A stretch of 64,000 nucleotides of DNA from Bog-756 sp963812525 (lineage in GTDB: Bacteria; Actinomycetota; Acidimicrobiia; Acidimicrobiales; RAAP-2), in NCBI GenBank assembly GCA_963812525.1, contig CAWEVL010000010.1:496001-560000 (forward strand). The letters run 5' to 3'. The notes under the pieces were generated by a model. The model was not told where the DNA came from and made no database searches. It saw nothing but the letters and a program-made list of their open reading frames with translations. Positions 34,650-43,441 of this stretch are shown here, piece after piece. Within the stretch, counting starts at the first letter, position 1. Each line of letters starts with the position of its first letter. The translations under genes were made by a program, and so were the position numbers.

Positions 34650-34691
34650 GAGAACCTACTTCTTTTTTTCGTGCAATGCTAGTTTCACCTG
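34650..34691 (+). promoter_or_regulatory. Conserved element and extended -10 before aldehyde dehydrogenase
   Basis: GAGAACCTACTTC, a T-tract and CAATGCTAGTT (34650-34684) match 16813-16847 before the first P450. The end forms an extended -10, TGC-TAGTTT, about 40 bases before GTG 34726. The GAA-N5-TTC motif at the left could be an operator. Confidence 0.5.
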
Positions 34692-34725
34692 TGATCATGG
34701 CAGGTGGGCGGACGAAGGAGGACGC

Positions 34726-36189
34726 GTGTCACCATCGGGACAGCTGTACGTGGCCGGAGCCTGGTCGGCCCCGTCCACCGGGGAGACCATCGACGTGATC
34801 TCCCCCCACACCGAAGCGGTCCTGGCCACCGTGCCGGTAGCCGGCCCCGAGGAGGTCGACCGGGCCGTGGCCGCCGCCCGGCTGGCCTTCGACGAGGGGC
34901 CCTGGCCCCGGCTCGACCCGTCCGAGCGGGTCGACGCGGTGCGCCGGCTGTCGGCCCTCTACGCCGAACGGCGCGGCGAGATGGCCGAGCTCATCACGGC
35001 CGAGATGGGCGCCCCCGCCTCGTTCTCCCGGTTCGCCCAGGCCACCCTGCCCATGATGCTCCTCAACACCTTCGCCGACATCGCCTCGGGCTACGAGTGG
35101 GAGGGCACCCGTCCCGGGGCCTACGGCGAGGACCTCATCCTCCGCAAGGAGGCGACCGGGGTGGTGGTGGCGATCGTCCCCTGGAACATGCCCCAGTTCC
35201 TCATCGCCGGGAAGCTGGCCCCCGCCCTGCTGGCCGGCTGCCCGATCATCATCAAGCCCGCGCCCGAGACGCCGCTCGACGCCCTCCTGCTGGCCGAGCT
35301 GGTCGACGAGCTCGGGTTGCCCGACGGACTGGTCAGCGTCCTCCCCGGTGGCCGTGAGGTCGGGGAGCTGTTGGTCGGCCACCCCGGGGTGGACAAGGTG
35401 GCCTTCACCGGCTCGACGGCGGCCGGCCGCCAGGTGGCCGCGGCCTGTGGCGCCTCCCTCACCCGGGTCAGCCTGGAGCTGGGCGGAAAGTCGGCCGCCA
35501 TCGTGCTGGACGACGCCGACCCGGCCGAGGTGGCCCAGGGGGTGCGGGTGGCCGGCCTGATGAACAGCGGGCAGGCCTGCGTGGCCCAGACCCGGGTGCT
35601 CGTGCCCACCTCGCGCTACGCCGAGTACCTCGACGCCCTGGCCACCATGGTCGGTGAGCTACCCATGGGCGATCCGTCCGACCGGGCCGTGGAGATCGGC
35701 CCCCTGGTCACGCGGCGCCAGCAGGAGCGGGTGCGCGGCTTCATCGAGGAGGGCGAGCGGGAGGGGGCCCGCCTGGTCGTCGGGGGCGCCGGCCAGCCCC
35801 AGGGCCTGGACACCGGGTGGTACGTGCAGCCGACCCTCTTCGCCGACGTCGACAACGGCATGCGCATCGCCCGAGAGGAGATCTTCGGCCCGGTCCTCTC
35901 GGTCATCCCCTACGGGGACGGCGACGAGGCCGTGCGCATCGCCAACGACTCCGACTACGGCCTGTCCGGGTCGGTGTGGACCGCCGACGCCGGCCGGGGA
36001 CTGGAGGTGGCCCGCCGGGTGCGCACCGGGTCGTTCGGGGTCAACCAGCCCTACAGCATGGATCCGGCCGCCCCGTTCGGCGGCATGAAGGCCAGCGGGA
36101 TCGGGCGCGAGCTCGGGCGCGAGGGTCTGGAGGGCTACCTCGAGGTCAAGGCCATCTCCGTCGCCCCGGCCCGCTCGGCCGCCGGGTAG
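34726..36189 (+). CDS. NAD(P)-dependent aldehyde dehydrogenase
   Basis: A 487-residue ALDH-superfamily enzyme that oxidises an aldehyde to an acid. Visible are VVVAIVPWNMPQFLIAGKLAPAL (cofactor site Asn), AFTGSTAAGRQVA (Rossmann), the general base Glu in SLELGGKSA, the nucleophile in NSGQACVAQTRV and EEIFGPVLSVIPYG. GTG 34726 is preceded by AAGGAGG, a strong ribosome-binding site. It is intact, although lying between two groups of indel-bearing genes, and its end faces the thiolase gene 10 bases away. Confidence 0.94.
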   Translation: MSPSGQLYVAGAWSAPSTGETIDVISPHTEAVLATVPVAGPEEVDRAVAAARLAFDEGPWPRLDPSERVDAVRRLSALYAERRGEMAELITAEMGAPASFSRFAQATLPMMLLNTFADIASGYEWEGTRPGAYGEDLILRKEATGVVVAIVPWNMPQFLIAGKLAPALLAGCPIIIKPAPETPLDALLLAELVDELGLPDGLVSVLPGGREVGELLVGHPGVDKVAFTGSTAAGRQVAAACGASLTRVSLELGGKSAAIVLDDADPAEVAQGVRVAGLMNSGQACVAQTRVLVPTSRYAEYLDALATMVGELPMGDPSDRAVEIGPLVTRRQQERVRGFIEEGEREGARLVVGGAGQPQGLDTGWYVQPTLFADVDNGMRIAREEIFGPVLSVIPYGDGDEAVRIANDSDYGLSGSVWTADAGRGLEVARRVRTGSFGVNQPYSMDPAAPFGGMKASGIGRELGREGLEGYLEVKAISVAPARSAAG

Positions 36190-36198
36190 GCCGGCCGG

Positions 36199-37378
36199 CT
36201 AGGTCGCCGGCACCTCGAGCACCACGGCGGTGGACATGCCGCCACCGGCGCACATGGCCGCCACCCCGGTGCCGCCACCGCGGCGCCGGAGCTCGTGGGC
36301 CAGGGAGATGACCATGCGGGCGCCGGTCATGGCGATGGGGTGGCCGAGGCTGCACCCGCTGCCGAGGACGTTGACGACGGACTCGTCGATCCCCAGGATG
36401 CGGGTGGTGGCCACGCACATGGAGGCGAAGGCCTCGTTGATCTCCCACAAGGCCACGTCGTCCACGGTGAGGCCGGCGCGCTGGAGGGCCTTGGGGATGG
36501 CGACGGTGGGGGCCAGGCCGGTGTCCCGTGGGGGGACGCCGGCCGAGGCCCAGGCCCTCACGGTGGCCATCGGCGCGAGGCCGAGCTCCTCGGCCAGGCC
36601 CCCGTCGACCATGACCATGGCGGCGGCCCCGTCGTTGACGCCGCCGGCGTTGCCGGCGGTGATGCTGAAGCCCTCGATCTCCGGGTGCAGCGGCTTGAGC
36701 GAGGCCAGCTTCTCCATGCTGGTCTCCCGCCGCGGGTGCTCGTCCACCGCGAAGGTGACCGTCGATCCGTCCCGGAGGGTGACGTCGAGGGGGGCGATCT
36801 CGTCCACGAAGCATCCCGCGTCGATGGCGGCCACGGCCCGCTGATGCGACCGCAGGGCCCAGGCGTCCATCTCCTTGCGGGTCACGCCGGCGCTCGACGG
36901 CCGCGTTCCAGCCGACGGTGATGGACATGTCCATGTTGGGCGCGTCGGGGGTGTCGCGGTGGCTGGGCGACATCCAGTCGGACCAGTCGTCGGTGCCCGG
37001 GACCCGCCGGGTCGACCGTGGCGCGGTCGACTGGGAGTAGACACCGCCGGCCACCACGGCGCGGTCCATGCCGGCCCGGATGGACGCCGCCCCGCTCTGG
37101 ACGGCGGCCAGGGAGGAGGCGCAGTGCCGGTTGTGGGCCACGCCGGGCGCGTGGACCAGGCCCGCCTCGATGGCCGAGTACCGAGCGATGTCGCCGCCGC
37201 CGTAGAGGCTCTCCCCCAGCACGACGTCATCGATCAGCTGCGGGTCGATGCCGGCCCGTCGAACGGACTCGGCCACGACGTGCGTGCCCATCTCGAAGGG
37301 GTCGACGTCGAGGAGCGTGCCCCGGAACGCGGTACCGATGGGAGTGCGCGCCGTCGAGACGATGACCGCTTCATGCAT
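36199..37378 (-). CDS. Thiolase/acetyl-CoA acetyltransferase family protein (one indel)
   Basis: With one extra base removed near 36900, the gene encodes 392 residues of the thiolase fold. Nucleophilic Cys86 lies in AHNRHCASSLAAVQSG, the catalytic His in GSGCSLGHPIAMTGARM, and the second Cys in AAMCAGGGMSTAV; NEAFAS is also present. It would split a 3-oxoacyl-CoA with CoA or run the reverse condensation. It is divergent from the aldehyde dehydrogenase at 37695. ATG 37378 begins the typical MHEAVIVSTARTPIG. Confidence 0.9.
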
Positions 37379-37694
37379 GGTGGAACTCTCCTCTGATCGT
37401 TTGCTGCACTCGTACTGGCGACCCGTCCGGCACCATGGCGGGGACGCCCCAGCTTGGCCGGGTCGGTGGCTCCGGTCTAGTCGTGGCCCACCCGGTCACG
37501 GCCGGGAAGCGCCGACGAACGATAACCATCGTCTGGTCAATCTACAATCCGACTTTCCCCAATCCTACCGGGAGCAGTGCCGCGTGCGGAACGCTATTAT
37601 CGGCAGGAGGACCGGGCCGCCACCGGGGGAGCCGGCGATCACCCCCTCGAACCGCGCCCGTGTCGTCCGACGCCGAGGAGAGAGGTCTGTGCCC
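37379..37694. promoter_or_regulatory. Divergent control region with ACGAT-N4-ATCGT repeat
   Basis: About 316 bases between thiolase and aldehyde dehydrogenase hold no gene that I can support. The inverted repeat ACGAT-AACC-ATCGT is at 37519-37532, and the minus-strand box TATCGT overlaps it, so it may be an operator at the thiolase promoter. A CGCTATTAT box near 37592 may serve the dehydrogenase. Confidence 0.4.
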
Positions 37695-39170
37695 ATGACG
37701 ACCAAGGTGAATCCCGAGCCGAGGATGCTGATCGACGGGAAGCTCGTCGAGGCCAGCGGGGGCAAGACATTCGTCAACACCAACCCCGCCACCGAGGAAG
37801 AGCTCGGCCAGGTGGCCGACGCCTCCGGCGGGGACATGGACCGGGCCATCTTCGCGGCCCGTCGGGCCTTCGACGAGACGGACTGGTCCACCAACCGCTC
37901 CAGGCGCCGGCACTGCCTCGAGCAGCTCCACCAGGCGCTGGTGGCCGAGCGCGAGGAGATGCGGGAGCAGCTGATCCTCGAGGTGGGCTGCCCCCGCATG
38001 CTCACCTTCGGACCGCAGCTCGACGCCCCGCTCGACGGGGCCATCACCTACCCGGCCCGGCTGATCGACGAGTTCGTGTGGGAGGACGACCTGGCCGACG
38101 CCACCGACTTCCGGGGCAATCGCAACTCGCGCCGCATCGTGAAGGAGCCGATCGGCGTGGTCGGGGCCATCGTCCCGTGGAACTTCCCCTTCGAGGTCTC
38201 GATCACCAAGGTGGCCCAGGCCCTGGCCACCGGCAACACCGTCATCCTCAAGCCGGCCCCGGACACGCCGTGGAACGCCACCCTCCTCGGACGCATCGCG
38301 GCCGAGCACACCGACATCCCGGCGGGGGTGCTCAACGTGGTGACGTCCTCCGACCATCTGGTCGGCGAACAGCTGACCCTCTCCCCACAGGTGGACCTCA
38401 TCTCCTTCACCGGCTCGACGGCGGTGGGGAGGCGGATCATGGAGAAGGGGGCGGCCACCCTCAAGCGGCTGTTCCTCGAGCTCGGCGGCAAGTCGGCCAC
38501 CATCGTCCTCGACGACGCCGATTTCGCCACGGCCATGATGTCCGGCCTCGCCGTCTGTGCCCATGCCGGCCAGGGCTGTGCCATCCCCACCCGCATGCTC
38601 CTCCCCCGCGCCCGCCACGACGAGGGCGTCGAGCTGCTGAAGACCATGCTGGGCGGGGTGCCGGTCGGCGACCCACAGCGCCCCGACATGCTCATGGGTC
38701 CGCTCATCTCCGAGAAGCAGCGCAGCCGGGTCCTGGGCTATATCGAGACGGGGGTCGCCGAGGGCGCCACCCTGGCCCTCGGCGGCGGCCGGCCGGCGGA
38801 CCAGCCCCGGGGCTGGTTCGTCGAGCCCACCCTGTTCACCGGGGTGAACAACTCCATGACCATCGCCCGGGAGGAGATCTTCGGGCCGGTCCTGGTCGTC
38901 ATCCCCTACGAGGACGACGACGACGCCGTGCGCATCGCCAACGACAGCAACTACGGGTTGGGCGGCGCCGTCGTCTCCAGTTCGCTGGACCGGGCCCTGG
39001 CCGTGGCCAACCGGGTGCGCACGGGCACGGTGAGCGTCAACGGCGGGATGATCTACGGGCCGGACCTCCCCTTCGGCGGCTATAAGGACAGCGGGATCGG
39101 GCGCCAGAACGGGGTCGCCGGCTTCGACCAGTACCTCGAGGTGAAGTCACTGGCCTGGCCGGCCGGCTGA
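37695..39170 (+). CDS. NAD(P)-dependent aldehyde dehydrogenase
   Basis: A 491-residue ALDH. Motifs: VGAIVPWNFPFEVSITKVAQ, LKPAPDTPW, SFTGSTAVGRRIME, FLELGGKSATIV with the general base, HAGQGCAIPTR with the nucleophilic Cys, and EEIFGPVLVVIPYEDDDDA. ATG 37695 is chosen since MLIDGKLVEASGGKTFVNTNPATEE is the normal N-terminus; the longer frame upstream runs through the intergenic region. It differs from the ALDH at 34726, so the two may take different aldehydes. Its end is followed at once by the five-copy repeat of the convergent MarR gene. Confidence 0.94.
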   Translation: MTTKVNPEPRMLIDGKLVEASGGKTFVNTNPATEEELGQVADASGGDMDRAIFAARRAFDETDWSTNRSRRRHCLEQLHQALVAEREEMREQLILEVGCPRMLTFGPQLDAPLDGAITYPARLIDEFVWEDDLADATDFRGNRNSRRIVKEPIGVVGAIVPWNFPFEVSITKVAQALATGNTVILKPAPDTPWNATLLGRIAAEHTDIPAGVLNVVTSSDHLVGEQLTLSPQVDLISFTGSTAVGRRIMEKGAATLKRLFLELGGKSATIVLDDADFATAMMSGLAVCAHAGQGCAIPTRMLLPRARHDEGVELLKTMLGGVPVGDPQRPDMLMGPLISEKQRSRVLGYIETGVAEGATLALGGGRPADQPRGWFVEPTLFTGVNNSMTIAREEIFGPVLVVIPYEDDDDAVRIANDSNYGLGGAVVSSSLDRALAVANRVRTGTVSVNGGMIYGPDLPFGGYKDSGIGRQNGVAGFDQYLEVKSLAWPAG

Positions 39171-39176
39171 GTCCCC

Positions 39177-39296
39177 GCTCACAGCTCGAAGTCGAGCACC
39201 GCTCACAGCTCGAAGTCGAGCGCCGCTCACAGCTCGAAGTCGAGCGCCGCTCACAGCTCGAAGTCGAGCGCCGCTCACAGCTCGAAGTCGAGCGCC
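39177..39296. repeat. Five tandem 24-bp repeats over the MarR stop codon
   Basis: Units start at 39177, 39201, 39225, 39249 and 39273. Each reads GCTCACAGCTCGAAGTCGAG followed by C, A or G, and CC; only the first unit differs, at one base. Read on the minus strand each carries the codons for LDFEL and a TGA stop; the gene uses the fifth unit and the other four lie downstream. Each unit holds GCTCGA-AG-TCGAGC, able to form a hairpin, so the array may act as serial terminators between convergent genes. Confidence 0.9.
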
Positions 39297-39778
39297 GAGA
39301 GGCGCAGGTGCCGGACGGTGTCCACCAGGTCGTGCATCTGGTGGGGCGTCAGGGCCTCCACCCCGAACCTGATGTCGTTCACCGCCTCGGTGGCCTGCTG
39401 GGCCAGGGCCCGGCCGGCCGGGGTGATCTGGGCCAGGGTGGCGCGGCGGTCCGAAGGGTGCGGGACCCGCTCGACCAGTCGGTCCTCGGCCAACCGGTCG
39501 ACCACGTTGGTCACGCTGGTCGGGTGGATCATCAGTCGTTGGCCCATCTTGCCCAACGGCAGCCCGCCCGATCTGGTGAAGGACAGCAGCACGAGGGCCT
39601 CGTACCGGGCGAAGGTGAGCCCGAAGGGCTTGAGGACCTCGTCCACCGCGCTCAGGATCATCTGCTGGGCCCGCATGATCGACGTCGCCGTGGCCATGGA
39701 GTCGGCGGCCTCCGGCCACCTCGTCGACCACTGCCGATGCGCCTCCTCGATGACGTCGAAGCCCAGCTTCCGGGTCAC
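39275..39778 (-). CDS. MarR family transcriptional regulator
   Basis: A 167-residue winged-helix regulator: ARYEALVLLSFTRSGGLPLGKMGQRLMIHPTSVTNVVDRLAEDRLVERV contains the recognition helix and the following wing (HPSDRRATLAQITPAGRAL). It probably forms a dimer and responds to a phenolic acid or CoA ester, as many catabolic MarR proteins do (family knowledge). GTG 39778 follows the box TACGAT by 6 bases, a leaderless layout. The palindrome at 39815-39824 lies just upstream. Likely targets are the neighbouring acetoacetyl-CoA synthetase or ALDH genes. Confidence 0.92.
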   Translation of the reverse strand: MTRKLGFDVIEEAHRQWSTRWPEAADSMATATSIMRAQQMILSAVDEVLKPFGLTFARYEALVLLSFTRSGGLPLGKMGQRLMIHPTSVTNVVDRLAEDRLVERVPHPSDRRATLAQITPAGRALAQQATEAVNDIRFGVEALTPHQMHDLVDTVRHLRLSALDFEL

Positions 39779-39814
39779 CGCCTGATCGTAGCGTCACGGC
39801 CCAGGCCAATCATT

Positions 39815-39824
39815 CGGATATCCG
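39815..39824. promoter_or_regulatory. Palindrome CGGATATCCG, possible MarR operator
   Basis: A perfect 10-bp palindrome, 37 bases before the MarR start, followed by a second partial half-site (ACTCCGAT). It lies in an AT-richer patch. The position suits autoregulation, but no homologue data are available. Confidence 0.4.
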
Positions 39825-39907
39825 ATACTCCGATCCCCTTTAATTTGCCGCGGCCCCGGGGGGAACGACCGGCGGCCCCCTGGGCGGGAGAGTGGCCGGG
39901 GCAGCTA

Positions 39908-40010
39908 CCCCGACAGTCACTGACGGGGCCCTCCTCCGTCACCGGCGGGCGAGGGGTGCGCCAGCCGGGGCGCGGAACCGGGGGGTTGGATCCGGCTCCG
40001 GCTGGCGCAC
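39908..40010. terminator. Two strong inverted repeats downstream of acetoacetyl-CoA synthetase
   Basis: 39908-39928 is a 21-bp near-palindrome (CCCCG-A-CAGT-C-ACTG-A-CGGGG). 39956-39968 and 39998-40010 are perfect 13-bp arms (GTGCGCCAGCCGG and complement) around a GC-rich loop. They lie in the roughly 380-base region 39779-40162, which has no gene that I can support, and could terminate the long minus-strand operon that ends at 40163. Confidence 0.45.
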
Positions 40011-40162
40011 GCCGGGCCCCATGGGGGTCAGGGCCCGGCGGCCTCGGTGATGGTCACCGCGTGGCCATCACCATCGCCATCGGACCAGACGATAGTCGGA
40101 ATACCTACTACCTGCTCGGACGGAGACGGCCCACCGGGCGACCGGACGGGCCGGGACGTCGG

Positions 40163-42091
40163 TCACCCGGACCGCCGACCGATCTCGACGAACGGCTCCA
40201 GGGCACTCGGGTCGGCGACCGCCCCCACGCTGACCACCGTGGCCAGCGGCGCACCACCGAGGATGCGCTTCACGGGCACCTCCAGCTTCTTGCCCGAATG
40301 CGTGCGCGGGATGGCGGGCACCGCGTACACGTCGTCGGGCACATGCCGGGGCGACAGGTTCGACCGCAGGTCGGCCGCGATCCGGGCCATCAGACGGTCG
40401 TCCAGGGGCACGGGCCCCTCCAGCTGCACGAAGAGCACCAGCCGTCCCGCGCCCCCCGCGGCGTCCTCCAGGTGCACCACCAGGCTGTCGGCGATGCCGG
40501 GGATGGCCTCCACGACGGCGTAGAACTCGCTGGTGCCCAGGCGCACGCCACCACGGTTGAGCGTGGCGTCCGAACGGCCGGTGATCACACACGAACCCCG
40601 TTCGGTGATGGTGATCCAGTCGCCGTGACACCACACGCCGGGGAACCGGCTGAAGTAGGCGTCCCGGAGCCGGCGGCCGTCGTCGTCGCCCCACAAGCGC
40701 GTCGGCATGGACGGCATCGGGCCGGTGACGACCAGCTCGCCCTGCTCCCCCACGACGGAACGGCCCTCGTCGTCGAACGCCTCGACCCGGGCGCCCAGGT
40801 AGCGACAGCTGATCTCGCCGGCGATCACCGGAAGGAGCGGACTACCCCCCACGAAGGCCGTGCAGACGTCGGTGCCCCCGCTCACCGACGTCAGCCAGAC
40901 GTGCGGCAGCTGTTCGTGCACCCACTCGAACCCCACGGCGGGCAAGGGGGCGCCGGTCGACCCGACCGACCGGATACCGGACAGGTCACCGTAGGACGCC
41001 AGCTCGAGGCGGTCGCTCCGGCAGGCCAGGAGGAACGGGGCGCTCACCCCGAACACGGTGACGCCGGTCTCGGCGGCCAGGCGCCACAGGGCGCCGCGGT
41101 CGGGCCAGCCCGGGTCGCCGTCGAACAGCACGATGGTGGACCCCACGCAGAGGCCCGAGACCAGGAGGTTCCACATCATCCACCCGGTCGTCGAGAACCA
41201 GAAGAACCGGTCGCCGGGGCCCAGGTCGTGGTGGAGGGCGAGTGCCTTGAGGTGCTCGAGCAGGATCCCGCCGTGGCCGTGGACGATGGCCTTCGGCAGC
41301 CCGGTGGTCCCCGAGGAGAAGAGCACGTACAGCGGGTGGTCGAACGGCACGGGGTCGAAGGCGAGCTCGGCCGGGTCGCCCACCAGGTCCTCCCACTGGC
41401 GGTCGACGTCCACCACCGCCTGCAGCGTGGGCAGGGCGTCGATGATGGCGTCGACCTCGGCGGACCGGTCGATGGACTTGGACCCGTAGCGGTAGCCGCG
41501 GACCATGAGGAGCACGACCGGATCGAGCTGCCCGAACCGGTCGGTGACGCTGCGCACGCCGAACTCCGGTGGGCACGAGGCCCACACGGCGCCGAGGCTG
41601 GCCGTGGCCAGGAAGGCCACCAGGGCCTCCGGGCCGTTGGGCAGGTAGGCGACGACCCGGTCGCCCCGGCGGACGCCCAGTCGGCGGAGGCCGGCCCGGC
41701 ACCGACCGACCTGGTCCCGGAGCTGGTCCCAGGTGAGCTGGCGCTCGGTCCCGGACTGGGCGCGGGCGATGACCGCCGGACCCTCCCCGCCGGTGGCCAG
41801 GGCGTGCTCGGCGTAGTTGAGCCGGGAGCCGGGGAACCACTGGGTCCCGGGCATGGCCGGGTGTCGCACCACGGCCTCGTAGCCCGCCGAGGACCGAACC
41901 CCGAAGAACGACCAGATGGACGACCAGAACCCGGGGAGATCGTCGACCGACCACTGCCACAGGGCCGCGTAGGTCGGGAACGCCAGGGCCCGCTCCCTCT
42001 GCAACCAGTCGAGGTAGCGGCCCACCACCGTCGACCGGCGGACGTCGGCCGGGGGCTGCCAGATGATCTCGGCACCGGCTCCGGCGGTCAC
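40163..42091 (-). CDS. Acetoacetate-CoA ligase
   Basis: A 642-residue ANL enzyme of the acetoacetyl-CoA synthetase type. The N-terminal cap domain (YLDWLQRERALAFPTYAALWQWSV) and the length match this group better than acetyl-CoA synthetase. P-loop YVLFSSGTTGLPKAIVHGHGG, FWFSTTGWMMWNLLVSGL and SGGTDVCTAF are characteristic, and the acyl-transfer lysine is in HSGKKLEVPVKRIL. The product would activate acetoacetate or a related 3-oxo acid released by lyases upstream in the operon. GTG 42091 overlaps the HpcH-lyase stop (GTGA). Confidence 0.93.
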   Translation of the reverse strand: MTAGAGAEIIWQPPADVRRSTVVGRYLDWLQRERALAFPTYAALWQWSVDDLPGFWSSIWSFFGVRSSAGYEAVVRHPAMPGTQWFPGSRLNYAEHALATGGEGPAVIARAQSGTERQLTWDQLRDQVGRCRAGLRRLGVRRGDRVVAYLPNGPEALVAFLATASLGAVWASCPPEFGVRSVTDRFGQLDPVVLLMVRGYRYGSKSIDRSAEVDAIIDALPTLQAVVDVDRQWEDLVGDPAELAFDPVPFDHPLYVLFSSGTTGLPKAIVHGHGGILLEHLKALALHHDLGPGDRFFWFSTTGWMMWNLLVSGLCVGSTIVLFDGDPGWPDRGALWRLAAETGVTVFGVSAPFLLACRSDRLELASYGDLSGIRSVGSTGAPLPAVGFEWVHEQLPHVWLTSVSGGTDVCTAFVGGSPLLPVIAGEISCRYLGARVEAFDDEGRSVVGEQGELVVTGPMPSMPTRLWGDDDGRRLRDAYFSRFPGVWCHGDWITITERGSCVITGRSDATLNRGGVRLGTSEFYAVVEAIPGIADSLVVHLEDAAGGAGRLVLFVQLEGPVPLDDRLMARIAADLRSNLSPRHVPDDVYAVPAIPRTHSGKKLEVPVKRILGGAPLATVVSVGAVADPSALEPFVEIGRRSG

Positions 42092-42903
42092 GAAGGTCCG
42101 CCGGCCGTGTCGAGGATGGCCCGGGCCCGGGCGGCGACGACCTCGTCCACCATGAGGCCCTCGAACCCGATGGTCCTCCCTCCGGCACCGTCGAAGGCGG
42201 CCAGGAGGCGACGGGCCCAGTCCACCTCGTCGGCCGAGGGACGGAAGGCGTCATTGGCCAGGGCCACCTGGGCGGGATGAATGCAGAGCTTGCCGGTGTA
42301 GCCGAGGGCCCTCGCCTCGGATGCCTCCCGGACGAAGCGCTCGTCGTCGCCGAAGTGCAGGGTGACCATGTCGAGGGCGGCCACACCGGCCAGCCGCGCG
42401 GCGATGGCCACCCACGCCCGCGCCGTGGCCACCTCGTCGTTGGCGCCGGTGCGCACGCCGCCCAGGTCGGCCACGTAGTCCTCGGCCCCGAAGTAGCAGG
42501 CGGTGACCGGGGCCCCGAGGACCTCCCGGGCGTCGACCACGCCGCGCACCGTCTCGAGGCCGGCCACCACCGGGCGCCCGGCGACGGCGGCGGCGACCTC
42601 GTCCCGCGCGCCCACCGAGTCGAGCTTGGGCACCACCACGGCGGCCAGCCCCGGGGGCAGGGCGGCCACATCCCCGGCGAACCACGAGGTGCCCGGGGGA
42701 TTCACCCGGACGGCGACGGGGACCGTCCCGTCGAGGGCGCCGGCCGCCTGGTGGACCCGCGACCGGGCGTCGTCCTTGGCCGCCGGGGGCACGGCGTCCT
42801 CCAGGTCGAGCACCACCAGGTCGGGGGCGGACCGGGGGGCCTTGGCGGCCAGGTCGGGGCGGTTGCCGGGGACGAAGAGCACGCTCCGCCAGCGGGCGCT
42901 CAT
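42088..42903 (-). CDS. HpcH/HpaI/CitE family CoA-ester lyase
   Basis: A 271-residue TIM-barrel aldolase-type lyase (CitE-like) that cleaves malyl-, citramalyl- or hydroxymethylglutaryl-CoA type esters with Mg2+. Visible motifs: SVLFVPGNRPDL, LVVLDLEDAVPP, VRVNPPGTSW, Glu in AGLETVRGV, and CIHPAQVALAN. ATG 42903 overlaps the MaoC stop (ATGA). The order CitE-like, MaoC, FadE resembles Rv2498c-Rv2499c-FadE19 of Mycobacterium tuberculosis. Release of acetyl-CoA plus a 3-oxo acid would fit the acetoacetate-CoA ligase downstream. Confidence 0.9.
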   Translation of the reverse strand: MSARWRSVLFVPGNRPDLAAKAPRSAPDLVVLDLEDAVPPAAKDDARSRVHQAAGALDGTVPVAVRVNPPGTSWFAGDVAALPPGLAAVVVPKLDSVGARDEVAAAVAGRPVVAGLETVRGVVDAREVLGAPVTACYFGAEDYVADLGGVRTGANDEVATARAWVAIAARLAGVAALDMVTLHFGDDERFVREASEARALGYTGKLCIHPAQVALANDAFRPSADEVDWARRLLAAFDGAGGRTIGFEGLMVDEVVAARARAILDTAGGPS

Positions 42904-43370
42904 ACCGGTCGGCGGGACATGAGCGCCGATCGACGGCACCGGGCCACCAGCTCGTCCCGCTGGTTGAAGGCCCGGTGTTCGAAGACCACGATCCCCTGGC
43001 CCGGGCGGGAGGCCGAGGCGCGGGACGAGACCACCTCGGACTGCGCCCGGATGGTGTCGCCGGGGAACACCGGCGCCGGGAAGGCGATCTCCTCGAACCC
43101 GAGGTTGGCCACCGTCGTGCCCAGCGTCGTCTCGAACACCGAGAGCCCGATGAGCAGGGACAGCGTGAACAAGCTGTTGACCAGCCGGGTCCCGAACTCG
43201 GTGGTGGCGGCGAACGCCTCGTCGAGGTGCAGGGGCTGGGCGTTCATGGTCAGCACCGAGAACAAGGTGTTGTCGGACTCGGTGACCGTTCGGGTCACGG
43301 CATGGTCGATGACCTGGCCGGGTTGGAGCTCCTCGAACCAGCGGCCCATGGTCGGCCTCGGTGCGGACAT
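42900..43370 (-). CDS. MaoC family acyl-CoA hydratase
   Basis: A 156-residue single hot-dog protein. FEELQPGQVIDHAVTRTVTESDN and NAQPLHLDEAFAATTEFGTRLVNSLFTLSLLIG form the hydratase-2-like region, with the catalytic Asp/His replaced in the mesaconyl/itaconyl-CoA hydratase manner (Asn-x3-Leu-His-x-Asp). It likely hydrates a branched enoyl-CoA to the hydroxyacyl-CoA cleaved by the following lyase. It sits between FadE and lyase genes and is co-translated with the latter. Confidence 0.9.
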   Translation of the reverse strand: MSAPRPTMGRWFEELQPGQVIDHAVTRTVTESDNTLFSVLTMNAQPLHLDEAFAATTEFGTRLVNSLFTLSLLIGLSVFETTLGTTVANLGFEEIAFPAPVFPGDTIRAQSEVVSSRASASRPGQGIVVFEHRAFNQRDELVARCRRSALMSRRPV

Positions 43371-43441
43371 GGCACCCTCCAGTGGGTAGTGGGCGGATGA
43401 GACCTCAGCCGACGGTCACCGTTCCGACCTCGGGCCGACGG

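Noticed and set aside
39177..39296. CRISPR array
   Set aside because: The 24-bp units are directly abutting with no spacers and lie over the end of a coding gene.
39308..42280. Plus-strand open frame of about 990 codons opposite acetoacetate-CoA ligase and MarR
   Set aside because: Low-complexity His/Gly/Arg-rich translation; both underlying minus-strand genes have complete catalytic or DNA-binding motifs.
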